Under the pieces are notes generated by a model, which saw only the letters and a list, made by a program, of their open reading frames with translations, made no database searches and had not been told where the DNA came from. From assembly GCA_905221605.1 (NCBI GenBank), contig CAJNDS010002201.1, positions 347,522-411,521 on the forward strand: a DNA stretch of 64,000 bases. Direction: 5' to 3'. This DNA comes from Symbiodinium natans (Eukaryota; Sar; Dinophyceae; Suessiales; Symbiodiniaceae). Of the stretch, positions 1 to 11,748 are shown piece after piece (the first letter of the stretch is position 1; each line of letters opens with the position of its first letter). Made by a program: the position numbers and the translations under genes.

Positions 1-3000
1 GAAGCCACAGCGTAATAGCGCGGAAGCCCTCACCAGGCATTGCTGGTGTAAGACGCGGTTTGGGAACATGGCATCCCTGCACCACAAGCCATTGATGGTG
101 AAAAGGCAACACGACTCAGGCACGCCTTCCCTTGAATCCTCACTCTCTCACTCATCAACAGCAACAACAATCACCACAACCGCAACCGCCCGCCGGCACC
201 ACCAGCAGAGGCGGCAGCGGCGGCAGCGGCAGCAGCAGCAGCAGCGGCAGCAGCAGCGGCAGCAGCAGCGGCAAGCAGCCAACAACCAATAACAAGCAAA
301 ACACCCTTGCTTCGTTCTGCCCTAGTGAGTTTCCACTCAAAGGTAGCACAGAAGCAGTGGCCATTTTTTCTCCCGCCGAACAACCGCCAAAGTGTTCAAA
401 AAGTGCCTCTTCAAGCATTCAGCAAGCTGATCCAAACATGCCGAGGAAAGCTGCCTTGTTGCAGTCTTCCAGGACATGTCGGTTCGAGCCCAGCTTCACT
501 TGGGGCTCGACATCTGCCACTTCTCGTTCTACCGGCATCACAAGCTACTTTATAGAACTTGCAATTTGAAAAACTCACACGCTTTGCAAGAGCGCTCTCA
601 CTTCTTCGTTTTGTTCATGCTGACAACATGGACTTGATGAATCTCACCTCTGTTGAAGATTCGCACAGCAGCTGAAGGCAGAAGGTCCTGCTTGTGGCTG
701 GTCGACTCTTAGCTCCCTCAAGGCGTTCAGTTAGACCTTCTTCAGCAAGTCTTGGCAGCAATGCTAGCTCATCCTTCCTCCATGCAGTATATACTTAAGA
801 CAATGGGCACCAAGGTGCCCTGCAACAAGCATCATCACCTGATTGGCCCCATGTGGGTTTGACAATTGCGTCTGAGGGACGAAGGTGTTCCAGCAAGCTG
901 TCGTTGGAAGTAAAGTACTTGTTGCCTCATCGCAGCGTGTGGTGACTTAACGCCGCTAAATGTAGAACGCGGCAATTCTGCAGAGCCAACAAGCTGGCAA
1001 GCCACATTTGACACAGCGGCGCTCATACCGTTGCCCATCTTGCGCCGGCAGCCATTTGTGCGACTTGGGATGCGAGGTGTCCAAGCTGTGCCTGCACGCA
1101 GAGATGTTGAAACAACGTGCTACAAGTTTGGCGCTGCGCTGTTGATCTCAGGTTACCAACATCCCACCTTCCACGCAAGTGCGCATCAAGGTCTTCCAGC
1201 CCTCCTCGACTGGCCCAGCCACAGTGGCATTGGTAGGGCATGTCGCCGATCACTTCGCAATGGGAGCTGCAACCAAGGAGGCAGTTGCGTTCATTGGCTT
1301 GCTAGTCACTACGTTCCTGCATTAGAGGTCTTTTCGTCAAATCGAATCATGAGGATGGCCACATGCCTCGCCGTTCTCAAGGCTCCAGGCTAGTTGGCTA
1401 ACACAAAAGCATGTTGACTTTTCCTTGGGCAGCGCAAAGGGCCAAGCACTGAACATGTGAATCCTGCAGCCGCCTTGGTCACCGAAACCGAGAGAGCCGA
1501 GGTCCCTGCTTGGCGCAAGACGGCTTTGCGAGCTGCCTGTGCAGACTTGTGATCCAGGTTGCTGTGGGATGGCTGGCCTGCTGCATGCTGATCCCTGGCC
1601 TCCCAGCACGTGTTGCAGAACCGATCGATCCGGTCGGCCTGCAAAAATTAGTAAGCGCGGTTTCTTTTTAAGTGCAGGGGCGTGGGCGACTGAGGCAAAG
1701 CACCTCAGAGGCAAAGCAGTGGCTTCTGGCCTCCCAGTCGGAGCCCTCCAGGATGGGCTGGATGGCCTGATGTCTGACTTCAAACCCAGTGCTGCGGCTG
1801 GTACGAGTAGAGCGCACCTCTGTCAGGCTGGCCCTCTCAAGCAAGGCTTGTGAGAACAACGCCTGTTGGCATGTCTCGCAGTCTCGCGCTTCATGGTGGC
1901 ACTCGGAGACGCGATGTGTCACCTGGCCTTCGTGATGGACTCTAGGTAGGAGGATACCTCGATCAGCAGCGGTCCGCCGCCCGTCTGCAGCCAATGTGCG
2001 ACACCAAAGTGCTCACAAACAGGAGCCGCAGGAGCCAGCAAGCATCATTTTCGAATTCCTACCACGTCCAACCCCGACACTCCCCCCCTGATTGTTCTTT
2101 CACCTCATTTTACCACCTAGATCGGTCTCCCAGATCCTGACAACCACGCAAACCCCATGGCCCAGAACCTTATCCAGCATCATCTTCACTGGAAAAGTGC
2201 CCCAAAATAGAATCCAAACCGGCCACCTGTAGCCCTGAAGTGGGACATGAGCCGGCTGGCAAAATACCACTTTTGCACCACATGCCCGACTCGCATCATC
2301 CTCCCCACCTCCCCACCCCCCCTGCCCTCTCGGAAGTCTCATGATCTCAGGATGAACGATCCAGACTTCTGTATGTTGCGTGGAGCTGGGACAATGGGGC
2401 TGTGCAAAGGTTCTGAAATTGATGGTCTTCTTATCGTTTGTCAGTGCCCGTCGCCATACGACAAAAACCTTGCAGGACTGTTGCAAATGAGGCAAGTCCG
2501 GACATTTTCGGCTCACTAAGTGGGCCAAGCCGACCTCTGGCTGTCTTCTGCTGCCCGTGGTCCCAGTTGCCACTTAGCTCCCCCGTGTCCCGTGTGCCCT
2601 GCTTCCATAATCCTAAACTTTGAAGATTGACGATCCAGAGCGAAGCAGTTTCGGCCAACTATGCCGCCGCAAAGTGGGGCAGCAAATTCAAGTAGCTCTT
2701 CCACGCCATGCTGTTCCTGCCTTGGCGTCCATGGCCACGGCACCCCGGAAGGCAGCCACCTGGGTCATGGCTCCGGTGACAGACCCAGGCTTTTCACGCA
2801 AACCCTGCATGCACACTAGTTAGTCAACGGAAGAGGTTACATTGATGTGTTGAGAATGCATGCGGCTTACAACAAGCGTTGGGCTCTGGTAGGAGAGTGT
2901 GACGTGGGTATACATGGGCCGAATATGGCGGGAGCGGGGGAGTAACTGTAACTAGGTAGGAGGCATCTAGACAGTAGACCTCGTAGCCAATGGAATCGAT

Positions 3001-3189
3001 GGGAAGAAGAAGTTGAGATCCCAGCTGCCACTGTCGGTGCCTGAGCCGTGTTTGTGTCCGATCTGCGTACGTTTGGTGATGAAAGGCTTCAATGGGTTCA
3101 TCCTAATAGCGCGTCAAACTGAGCCGGGAACCAACGGACCACCAATGCGCCTCAGCATAACTGCAGCTGCTGTGAAGACACGTCTATGA
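1..3189. other. No recognisable gene; trinucleotide repeat near 210-275
   Basis: No open frame on either strand shows a family motif or a chain of phase-compatible exons. Positions about 210-275 are an imperfect CAG/CGG trinucleotide tract, which produces artificial Ser/Gly-, Ala- or Leu-rich open frames. A C-rich stretch lies near 2310-2330. The minus-strand frame around 2740-2640 is weakly protein-like, but no splice partner could be found. Most likely intergenic or intronic. Confidence 0.5.
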
Positions 3190-3230
3190 CCCCTAAACCC
3201 TAAACCCCCTAAACCCTAAACCCTAAACCC
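3190..3230. repeat. Interstitial telomere-type repeat (CCCTAAA)n
   Basis: About five units of CCCTAAA with one expanded unit, followed by a T-run. A shorter related tract lies at 3523-3553. These match the plant/algal telomere heptamer (TTTAGGG on the other strand). They sit inside the contig, so they are interstitial and not a chromosome end. Confidence 0.85.
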
Positions 3231-3671
3231 TTTTTGCATCCGGCCCTTTTTGCTACTGGGCTTGCGATCTAGCCAGCATCAGTCCTGCAGGAAGCACCAC
3301 ACTCGTGAGTAGGTGCTGAACTCATGTTCACGATTGTCTGAGAAGACTGCCAGAAGGAGTTCTTCAGGGCATGAAAGGTACGCAAATTAGCATCCGAAAT
3401 CGCACTAGGGATTTAATGACTCTGCATTCGCATTCAAGCGCGCTTGGCGGCGAGCTGTCTTCTGAGCAAGTCGCTGTGCTTTATGTTGGGCCCGAAGAAC
3501 ACACAAATCATCTGGAGCATCCGGCCCTAAACCATAAACCCTAAACCCTAAACAGCCAGAGCTGGGGCATCTGGCTCACCATCCGGCTCCGTCAAGATGG
3601 CCGACCTCCGTGAGCACGCACTGAAACCACCAAACACGGCTTATCTGTCGGAGCTTCTTCATGCTTGTTTG

Positions 3672-3746
3672 TATATGAGTATGAATATGAATCTGAATAT
3701 GTACATGTACATGTATGTGTATATGTATATGTACATGTATATGTAT
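3672..3746. repeat. Microsatellite of TATG/TACATG type
   Basis: An alternating ATG/TAT-rich tract of about 75 bp made of imperfect hexamers (GTATAT, GTACAT). It gives a Met/Tyr-rich frame with no other coding character. Confidence 0.8.
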
Positions 3747-4018
3747 AGAGAAGCCTTGTCACTCCAACATCTTCGCCGGCATTTCATCGCCACGACCCCC
3801 ACATACACATAGCGGACGCAAGTCCAAGCAACGAGGTTCTGGCTCTTTGGTCGGCACCGGCCCTAACAACCAAACAGCACATCGGCTTCAGATGTCACAA
3901 ACGAGTCAGCGGATACTAGCTCTAGCAGCAAGCCTACTAGGTGAGAGACAAAGGGTTTGAGTGGCGGGCCGCGTCGTCTCCGGCTTCCCGGCATCACAGC
4001 GTCCTGCGCGGCCTGTGC

Positions 4019-4715
4019 AGGTGAATGAGGGCAAGCACACTGGCACTTGGAAAGGCAAAACGGAAAGACCCGACTCCGCCTGCGTGCAAAGCGCAACACT
4101 CTGCCACTGGGCCGAAGATGCCGAAGATAGGGGACAAACGGTGCCATGGCCCTAACTTTGAGATGCCAAGTTGCGGATCATGATCCGTGAGATGCCAAAC
4201 GTGGAAGCTTGTGGCATGGGGTGGGCTAGGCCAGGCTAGTGCTTCTCGGTGCTCCTGAACCGCATGGAATAGTGACAAGCCTCTTGCCAGTTGTTCCAGA
4301 GCCTGGAAGTCTGTGGCATACACAAAGAGTCGCTGCTGGAGGACTGTTGCGATGCCGCAACAAAGTACATGTTTACAGGTCACGGCAAGTGCAACCCAAA
4401 CAGGAATGCACATCAGCTTCTTTCGCTGCGCAGGCGGCTCTATTTGGATGCATGGAACCAGTAGAAGACCTTGGATCCGGATTGACCAGTTCAGCTACAG
4501 GTCTCATCCCGCAAACTGCAGCATCTTGCATCTGCCTCACCTCTTTCCTACTATCGATTTCTCCCCAACGTTTCCAGTCCGAGCTCGGGACGTGGTCCGG
4601 GGCCAAGTAAAGCTCTGTGCCCTCTCGTTCATGGAAGATCGTCTCCAGAATCCCAGGGTGCTCCTCTGTTCGAAGAGGTTCTTGCCACCACACCCTGTCT
4701 ACATCCCGTCTACAT
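4019..4715. repeat. Segmental duplication block X, copy A
   Basis: This block aligns with 8631-9312 over about 690 bp, with scattered substitutions and small indels. Shared landmarks are the tandem GCCGAAGAT motif (one copy-run here, more in the other copy), a segment around 4570-4670 and the CCTGTCTAC end. It is the first of three collinear blocks (X, Y, Z) repeated in the same order at 8.6-14.9 kb. It carries the conserved minus-strand exon listed separately. Confidence 0.85.
4580..4663 (-). CDS. Conserved exon of an unknown gene, copy A
   Basis: A minus-strand open segment containing EHPGILETIFHER and LYLAPDHVPSS. The same exon occurs at 9270-9187. The two copies differ at six codons, three of them silent third-position changes, which suggests past selection on the protein. 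As drawn, the exon runs from an AG acceptor to a possible GA donor and keeps phase 0 at both ends (84 nt, 28 codons). I do not recognise the family. Neighbouring exons of the same gene could not be assigned. The exon could be a relic if the duplicated locus has decayed. Confidence 0.4.
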
Positions 4716-4989
4716 CCTCTACATATCTCTACATGATACAAGTAGGCCCCCAAAACGCGCAAGGCAAGCAGAATCTCAGTGAGCGTGCCCCCCGGTCCCA
4801 AGGAAAATCATGGCACCTTGACATCCAGCACTTCATCCGCGACGAGGCCCTCGCTGCGAAACTTGTCCTATGGACCGTGTGCAGGGATCTTGGGTCAGGA
4901 TCGCATTCCCGGATAGGCCAAACTCTACGGTTCGAGTGCGTGCGGATCCCCAATCCAGAATCTTCCAAGACCACCGAGGCTAAATTCTA

Positions 4990-5755
4990 TTTTCGGCCTC
5001 GCCGAACTTGCATTGGCACAGTGACTCTCATGCATGAGTTTCATGCAACGTGATACCAAGCCGATGGTGAAGGCTGCTACTGCCAAGGGAAGCAGGGCGC
5101 GTAGAGCTGAAACACTGGGACATACTGGAACTAGATTGGATGACGGTATCCACGGCACCACGCTTCAACTTTGGCAGACATCGTGATCAAGTGGTCGATT
5201 CTAGATGAAAAAGGAGACAGGCCAAGATGCAGAAACGTGCAACCATTTCCCATGCATAACCGCATACTCTCGCGGCATCTCATGCCGCACGAAGTTTGTT
5301 CTGTCATCTGGGCCGGGTCAAAGCATCCTTGATCAACCTCTCCAGCTGCTGTCCTTGTGGCCTGGCTCTGTTGAGTCATTATGACATGGTAGAAACAGAC
5401 AGGCTTCTGCACATTGAGGGGGCAGAAAACTTTAAACGCCCAACCAATGGCTCCGCTGAGTCACGCTGCCGATGGTGCCTAGTCCGAACCCGACTTCTTC
5501 TTTGTGAGGTTCACCTCGGCTTCGAAGCGTGTGACACAACGCAAGCACGACCACCATCCCCCCCCACCCCATGCTGCGATCACAGGGGGCATGAACCCAT
5601 TTTTTAGCACGAGTGCAGCATGCCATGACATCCCGACATGTGGCTACATGGTCCAGGTGCAACCTGGTCACTGTCTCGCGCTTGAGCACCTCGGACAGGC
5701 ATGCATGCGGCCAAGACAACTTTCGACTCCGCGGCGGCTTCTTGCGAAAGAGCTA
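4990..5755. repeat. Segmental duplication block Y, copy A
   Basis: Aligns with 12178-13325. Landmarks are the shared stretch around the CGATGGTGAAGGCTGCT motif (about 5064 and 12255) and GCATCCTTGATCAAC (about 5324 and 12521). Copy B has an extra CCCTAAA-rich insertion near 12449-12499. It contains two short conserved minus-strand coding segments, described in the next entry. Confidence 0.85.
5490..5755 (-). CDS. Exon fragments of an unknown gene, copy A
   Basis: Two minus-strand segments are conserved with block Y copy B. One, about 5700-5650, encodes EVLKRETVTRL and differs from copy B mainly at third codon positions. The other, about 5530-5490, encodes EVNLTKKKSGSD followed by a stop in both copies. 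The shared stop and the silent changes suggest the 3' end of a real gene lying just downstream of SSNA1. The family is not recognised and the joining splice sites are not resolved. Confidence 0.35.
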
Positions 5756-6072
5756 CAACGGCACAGGCCCAGCGAAACTGCTTTTTCAGGATGTGGTTCC
5801 CATGCTGAGAAACCACGTCAAGTGCATGGACCTTTGGCTCGGACTTGTTTCCTGCTGGCTTGTGACCTACTACCACTCCGACAGTCACCACTACTATCAC
5901 AACGACGACGACTACGACTGCGACGCACTGCTCGTAGGTACTATACGTAGCAATAGACTAGTAGTGTGACTTTGATGGTGATTGCGGTATGGCGATCTCT
6001 TTCACTACCGCGACTCATCCCCACTGCCGCGACGAACTACGACTACTGCTCCCTACTCGTACTACGGCCTTA

Positions 6073-7064
6073 TCATATTACCGAAAAGCCTTCTAGGGCC
6101 CAAGCGTGCAGCAGTGTCTGCGAGGACTCGAGGATCTTCATGTAAGCGGCTTCGGTCTCCTTGCAGGAAATTCTGGCTACAGGGCCGCTGCCGAAGTCAA
6201 GAGCAGGTGCTCGTCATGAAGCTCGCAGCATCGCCTCCCCTTCCCTGCAACAGCTCTGGAGCTAGCGGGCATATCTTGAAGGCAACAATGCGAGGAAGGT
6301 GTCGGCCTGTCCTGGATGGTCTTGTCATACTCGTTTCGCGCTTGGGTCTTCCGCACCAGACTCTCGTTGATCTTCTGCAGGCGGTCCGTTAGGATGGAGA
6401 GCTCCTGGACAAGACCGCGTTGTGAGGAAAACCAGGATCTTCTGATTGTATGCCGCAAGCAAAGTTGCCACTTGACAGGTTGTCTTTGCCGTTGCACAAA
6501 GCAAACTGACTACCAAAGGCTAGCACATGTTATGAGTAGCACCCTCAGCTGCACGAGCAGAAGCCCGTCGTCCTTTTGGATCTTCGCCTTGTCCTGGCGC
6601 GCATTCGGCCGGATGAGCTTGCAGGCAGCATGGCATACAAAGGCTGCACACGGCCCTGAGTCATCCTGAGCCCTTCCAGACAATTACATCCCATGCCGCA
6701 AGCCTCCTCTTCCTTCAGGATCTGGCGGTTGAGCTCCTCTCGCTTTTCTCGGAGGTCCTGGTGAGCCGGATGGCTCATGATCACTATAGTTGCACTAATC
6801 TCATCGCGATCATAATGAGCTTCTGTGTACCTTTGACCATCGATGCTGAGCCCGAGGATGCTGCGAACGAGGTGCACCTGCCTCCACCTCCCTAAACCGA
6901 GCGCCCGCTAGAAACAAGAAAAATCCACTTCCTCAATCGACTTCACCAGCTCGTTGTTGTAGTTCTGAAGGGTGGCACCTGGTCAAGATTGGCGATCCGG
7001 GTGCAGTAGTAAAAACGCCATCCAGATCCAAACCCCTCCCCCAATCAGCGCCTTGAGAAGCCAT
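6073..7064 (-). CDS. SSNA1: SSNA1 / NA14 / DIP13-type microtubule protein, copy A (3' end altered)
   Basis: A small coiled-coil protein of basal bodies, centrosomes and axonemes that forms fibrils and promotes microtubule nucleation (family knowledge). Exons: 7064-7052, 6978-6929, 6757-6704, 6593-6570, 6404-6312, 6159-6073. The joined product is 106 residues (about 119 in human). Family hallmarks are MASQGATLQNYNNELVKS at the N-terminus, REKREELNRQI in the middle, INESLVRK, and TEAAYMKILESSQTLL near the end. Splice donors in order are GC, GT, GC, GA, GA, each with a phase-matched AG acceptor. Exons of 13 and 24 nt are microexons. Homology with copy B (14673-13500) stops exactly at the end of the last conserved codon block. 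Here the frame reads into a stop after GFSVI, whereas copy B has a GT donor and a further exon. This copy may be truncated, or may use a GC donor to an exon I did not find. Confidence 0.9.
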
Positions 7065-7305
7065 GATCACAAGCGCGGTGAGCGATGAGCAGTCAGGAGC
7101 AAGCACAGAATCGACGGTCAGCACTGCTTGAGCCGCAGTCGATCAACATCTCTCCCCTAAATGCGCCTGCCCTGGCACCCAGCCCGCGTTGCAGGAAACT
7201 TTTCTGGTGGGCCACTGTGCTCTCAAGACTTAAAAAACCTTCTCCTTGGGCTGGTTCTCCACGAGCTTGGCGTCAATCCATGAAAGCCTCGTATACCCCT
7301 TGCCA
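6088..7305. repeat. Segmental duplication block Z, copy A
   Basis: Aligns with 13669-14913 at high identity, including introns, and carries the SSNA1 copy. The left breakpoint coincides with the 3' edge of SSNA1 exon 6. On the right the similarity fades near 7305, just beyond the ACGAG motif shared with 14876. Intron identity shows the duplication is young enough not to be saturated. Confidence 0.9.
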
Positions 7306-8630
7306 CAATGCAGATGAAAATAATACTAATAGTAGTAAGAAGAACGATGACAATAACGAGAATCATGACGATCATGGGTACCTACTCATGCCATGTGCCT
7401 AAACCATGATCCTGCCAACCCAGGCTGGCTTTCAAAATCTCTCCTTATATGCGCCATCGCGTGTTGTGAATGGCCCTTGGGATCTAGATCGCGACCCCTA
7501 GGGGCATACATTTGCGCACGCAATACAATGTGCGAGCCATCCAAAGGTCCAAATGCGGGCTTTGGTAGAACAGTCATTTGTCATGTAGAACAATCGCGAC
7601 CCGCGCAATAACAAAAAGCATAGGCTGCGCTGCGGGGTTTCGAGAGGGTTACGGGCAGCGTTGCTTTTTGCACGATCTAAATCTAGACCTCAAGAGCCAC
7701 CCACAACACTCGGCTGAGAAAACACGACGTGCGAACGCGTCCTCATACAAACCGCGACCTACAACTCAAGATCACCCCATCCCTCAAATATCCCCCCCCC
7801 ACATAGATTACACACTGACCCCCCCGCACCCCTAATATTGAAACCCACCCTCGAAATTATCAATTCAAACACAACCCTGAGGGTTGGACCGGTCCCCCTG
7901 AGCCCTGCCAAAGCAAATCTAAACTTTCTCCGCCGTGTAGATTGTTGCAAACTCAAATCCCCAAGCGGGTGAATTAAGCTGGAACGCACAAGAAGGTGCT
8001 TAGCAAGTTTGACGCTTCTTATTGACGGCAGTTAAGGGTCTGCTTTCCCTGTAGATACTAGCTTCGCAGCTTCTGAACCGACCCTTTTTGCGCCACACAC
8101 GGGGAGTAGTGCGGGTAATTCCGTACGTGGTCAGTGTTAACTCGGCAAGGTGTTTCCGCACGTCGTGTCTGTAAAATTAATTTCAAAACAAGCATTTCAT
8201 GCGTAGTTTGTACCGTTCGAACAGCAACATTCCCAAGAATCCTATCCCAAGCCCAAAACCTCTTTTGCACCCAAACCTGTACACCAAGAAACCAAACAAG
8301 TTTGGTGTTAAGGGTTAGTGTTGAAGATTTCACCACCAAAAAGATCCAAGCCGGGCCGGCATGCCCCGAGCCCAAAGGCCCAAAAGCGAGAGAAAAGAAG
8401 CCCCAAGTATCTAAGGCTCAAGAAACCCACAACCAAAAATCCTAAACAGGCCCCAACACCAGCCCCAAGTGTCAAAAGCCCCACGTAAGAATTCAAAGCC
8501 CAGCCCATAAACTCAAGCCCAAGAGATGCGAGCCAATGCACAAAATCTCAATGTGCTTTGACTCCGAAATTGACCCTGAAATGGAGGGAGAGGGGCGAGG
8601 GGGAGCCACCCCTTCGCAACAGCCGGGGGC
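7306..8630. other. Intergenic, simple-sequence rich
   Basis: Contains an AAT/AAG-rich low-complexity stretch (about 7315-7375), C-rich runs near 7785-7835 and no open frame with family motifs on either strand. No gene seen. Confidence 0.5.
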
Positions 8631-9312
8631 AGCTGAATGAAGGAAAACACATTGGGGCACTTCGCAAGGCAAAACGGGAAGACCCGACTCCGCCTGCGCG
8701 CAAAGCGCAAGGCTCTGCCACTGGGCCGAAGATGCCGAAGATGCCGAAGATGGGGGACAAACGGTGCTTTGAGATGCCAAGTTGCGGATCATGATCCGGG
8801 AGATGCCAGACGTGGAAAGCTTGTGGCATGGGGTGGGCTAGATCAGGCTAGTGCTTCTCGGTGCTCCTGAGTGGCATGTAACAGTGACAAGCCTCTTGCC
8901 AGTTGCCCCACCTGAAAATCTTGCGGCATGCCGGAGGACTGCTGCAGTGCTGCCACAAGTAGATGTTTGCGGAAAAGTCAACCAGCAAGTGCAGCTCAAA
9001 CAGGAATGCACGATAATGCACGTCAGCTTCTTTCGTTGTGCAGGCGGCTCTGATTGGATGCCTGGAACCAATAGAAAACCTTGGACCGATAAGATCCGGA
9101 TTCGCCGCGCAAACTGCAGGATCTTGCATCTGCCGCACCTCTTTCCTACTAGTGTGATTTCTACAATTTCTCAAATTTTGCCAGTCCGAGCTCGGGACGT
9201 GGTCCGGGGCCAGGTAAAGCTCTGCGCCCGCTCGTTCGTGGAAGATCGTCTCCAGGATCCCAGGGTGCTCCTCTGCTCGAAGAGGCTTTTATCACCACAC
9301 CCTGTCTACCTC
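8631..9312. repeat. Segmental duplication block X, copy B
   Basis: Partner of 4019-4715. The GCCGAAGAT unit is repeated three times here. The block ends near 9312, shortly before the long C run. Confidence 0.85.
9187..9270 (-). CDS. Conserved exon of an unknown gene, copy B
   Basis: Same exon as 4663-4580, reading EHPGILETIFHERAG and then LYLAPDHVPSS. Both the length (84 nt) and the frame are kept. Substitutions relative to copy A are split evenly between silent and replacement changes. Function unknown. Confidence 0.4.
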
Positions 9313-9413
9313 TTCACGACTGGTCCCCTTCCACTTGCTGTTGGCCCAACCAAACAAGCCTGGAGAGAAACTCTCGCAGTCAGCACAAGCCAAGAATCTC
9401 AGTGAGACCGCCG

Positions 9414-9475
<62 letters not shown>
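9414..9475. repeat. Uninterrupted run of 62 C
   Basis: A homopolymer of about 62 cytosines on the plus strand, inside the enlarged second duplication copy. Its exact length may be affected by sequencing. The poly-Pro and poly-Gly frames across it are artefacts. The minus strand (poly-G) could form quadruplex structures. Confidence 0.9.
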
Positions 9476-9476
<1 letters not shown>

Positions 9477-10069
9477 CGGTCCCAAGAAAAATCATGGCCC
9501 GCGAGGAGGCCACCATCGCGAAGCAAAGGCGACCAGGCAGCCAAGTCACGACCTGTAGGGGGTTGGTTTCAAAAAGGGCACAAAGAAACCAGTGCCGTTT
9601 TGGGCAGGGTTCTGGTGTTGTGATTTTTGCTCTGGCCTTCTCATCCCCCCAAACTTGAGCTGTGCGGCAAGTAAGGTATGGTATTTGTTTTTTTAATCCC
9701 ACTGCAACACACCACTGTGTGCATGGACTGAGTGGCCACGCGGCGCCAGCAAACAAACGCCTGCCCGTTGAAAAACAAGAAATAACGCCTGCGTAGACAC
9801 GCGAAGGCCCAACCATTCTCAATTCATCCCAAGAGCTCCCAGATTATGCCGAGACCTTCCAAAGAGAGCGCCCTTTGCAACGCCGCGCGAAGTGAACGTA
9901 GTTATCCTGGAAGCTGTGCGCAAAAGCGCGATTTGGCGCCCTCCCCTCGCGATGCAAAGCCCAAAGCATGCTATTTGCGAGAGGTTTGAAGAACGTCGCA
10001 CCTGGGGAACAACGGTATTTTGATGTTGTGTGTTGCTCTTGTTTTGTTCCCTGCGAGTTGGTTGCTGGC

Positions 10070-10258
10070 TGCTTGCCTGCTTGCCTGCTTGCCTGCTTGC
10101 CTGCTTGGCTGCTTGGCTGCTTGGCTGCTTGGCTGCTTGGCTGCTTGGCTGCTTGGCTGCTTGGCTGCTTGGCTGCTTGGCTGCTTGGCTGCTTGGCTGC
10201 TTGGCTGCTTGGCTGCTTGGCTGCTTGGCTGCTTGGCTGCTTGGCTGCTTGGCTGCTG
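10070..10258. repeat. Octamer tandem array (TGCTTGGC)n
   Basis: About 23 copies of an 8-bp unit. The first few read TGCTTGCC and the rest TGCTTGGC. Because 8 is not a multiple of 3, all frames give the same Leu/Ala/Cys/Trp octapeptide pattern, which explains the repetitive open frames here. Confidence 0.9.
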
Positions 10259-10760
10259 ACTGCTAGCTGCTGGCCAACGCGATTGGGAAGGGAGCGTGCA
10301 AGGCTACCTTCGGCCACTTGCTGATCTCTCCACATTACCATCAGAACGTGACAGTTTGCCTGGAACGATGAAGCAAATTCAAGCCACAGGCGCAGCACAT
10401 GCAGAGATGCCACCGAGCCCCTGACGAATTCCGTGCGCAGTGTGGTCCCCATCCAGGAACCTGGCTCAATGCATGCGGCCCCTCATCCAACCTTACCAAA
10501 GCTGAAAGTCCAACCATTCGCTTCGCGTTTGGTTGTTTTTGCCTTCCATCTTGCTCTTTCTCTGGATATTTGCAGAAGCATGACCATTACGGTGTGCCTA
10601 GCGTTCGGCAAATACGACTGCGGACATGTATGGTAACATTGCGGGAAAAGTGCCGTTAAGGGGTAAGGTGTGTAACGGAAACCAAAGGGAATGTAACAGA
10701 AATTAAATGTAACGGAAATCACCCCAAGCCTGGAAACCAGACGCAGGTGTAACGGAAACC

Positions 10761-10872
10761 AACCCTAAAACCTAAACCAAAACCAACCCTAAACCCTAAA
10801 GCCTAGACCCTAAACCCTTTTCCAACCAGGTCTGCACAGACCCTAAACCCCAAACCCTTAAACCCTTAACCC
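10761..10872. repeat. Degenerate interstitial telomere-type repeats
   Basis: Imperfect CCCTAAA units interrupted by CCAAAACC and CCTAGA variants, bordered by copies of TGTAACGGAAA. Confidence 0.75.
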
Positions 10873-11652
10873 TGAAACAAAGAACCCGCATTGGTTTATG
10901 TTACGCCCCGGCCAGGTTTCTGTAACGGTTTCAAGCCGGCCGTTTCCTTCACAACCCGCCAATTTCCGTAACAGACGTTACTCGCCGTTAACTGGCTGCA
11001 TTCCTAGATGTTTGCGAATCTCAGTGCTTCCAGGTTTTTTCGGCACTTCATGTTCACGAAGCTCCAACTACAGCATGCCTAGGCCTAGATGTTTTCGAGC
11101 TCGTCATCTTCTGAATAGCAACTGCGGCAGTTCTAGGTGCTGTGAAGCCGTTTCGGAGCTCCAAATGCTGAGAAGCACAGCACTCCACATGACACTATGG
11201 CATTTCTTCGAAGCTTCAGCTACAGCATTTGAAAGTGCTGCCGAAGCTTTTTTCCATCCAACTGCTGAGACGTGGAGCATTCCACATGAAATTGCAAGCA
11301 TTCCTGGGTGCTTCGAATCTTCAGTTGCCAGAGTGCTCATCCAAGCATTGCGTGTTGACGCACACGTGCCGGCCCTCTTCCCCGGTCGTAGTCTTTGTTT
11401 GGCTTTCGCCACCCGCACTGCGCGCACATCAGCACCCGCTTTGTTGTGGAGGGGTGGGTGGAGGGGGGTGCGTGGAGCTGTGAAAGTGCGTGCTGACAAG
11501 CATAAGGTGGTCTTTGGCAAAAGCAGAACGGGACGTTCTCCTTGGCACCCGGCACTGCATCCGCGACGAGGCCCGCGCTGCCAAACTGCATTGCAGGGTG
11601 CTGCGAGAGGAACGGTTCTGCAGTTGGCATTTTTGAGTCTACATGGGGGGGT

Positions 11653-11748
11653 TTCCCAAAATAGGGGGTACCTTATTGGGGTCCTTATTGTAAGGGAATC
11701 CTATTATTTGGGGGTCTAGATTCGGGGTCCCTTCTTTTGCGTAAACTC
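11653..11748. repeat. GGTACC-family short repeat, copy 1
   Basis: Shares with 15181-15271, in the same order, GGGGGTACCTTATTGGGG, TATTTGGGGGTCTA and TTCGGGGTCCCTT. A related but inverted and rearranged copy lies at about 11890-11995 (GGACCCCCAAACGGGTACCC). Confidence 0.7.

Noticed and set aside
9335-9822. Open frames with long poly-Pro or poly-Gly stretches
   Set aside because: They are direct translations of the C62 run; the flanks carry no domain.
9968-10452. Repetitive Leu/Ala/Cys/Trp and Lys/Gln/Pro/Ser open frames up to about 200 codons
   Set aside because: Every frame of an octamer array stays open by arithmetic; there is no independent coding evidence.
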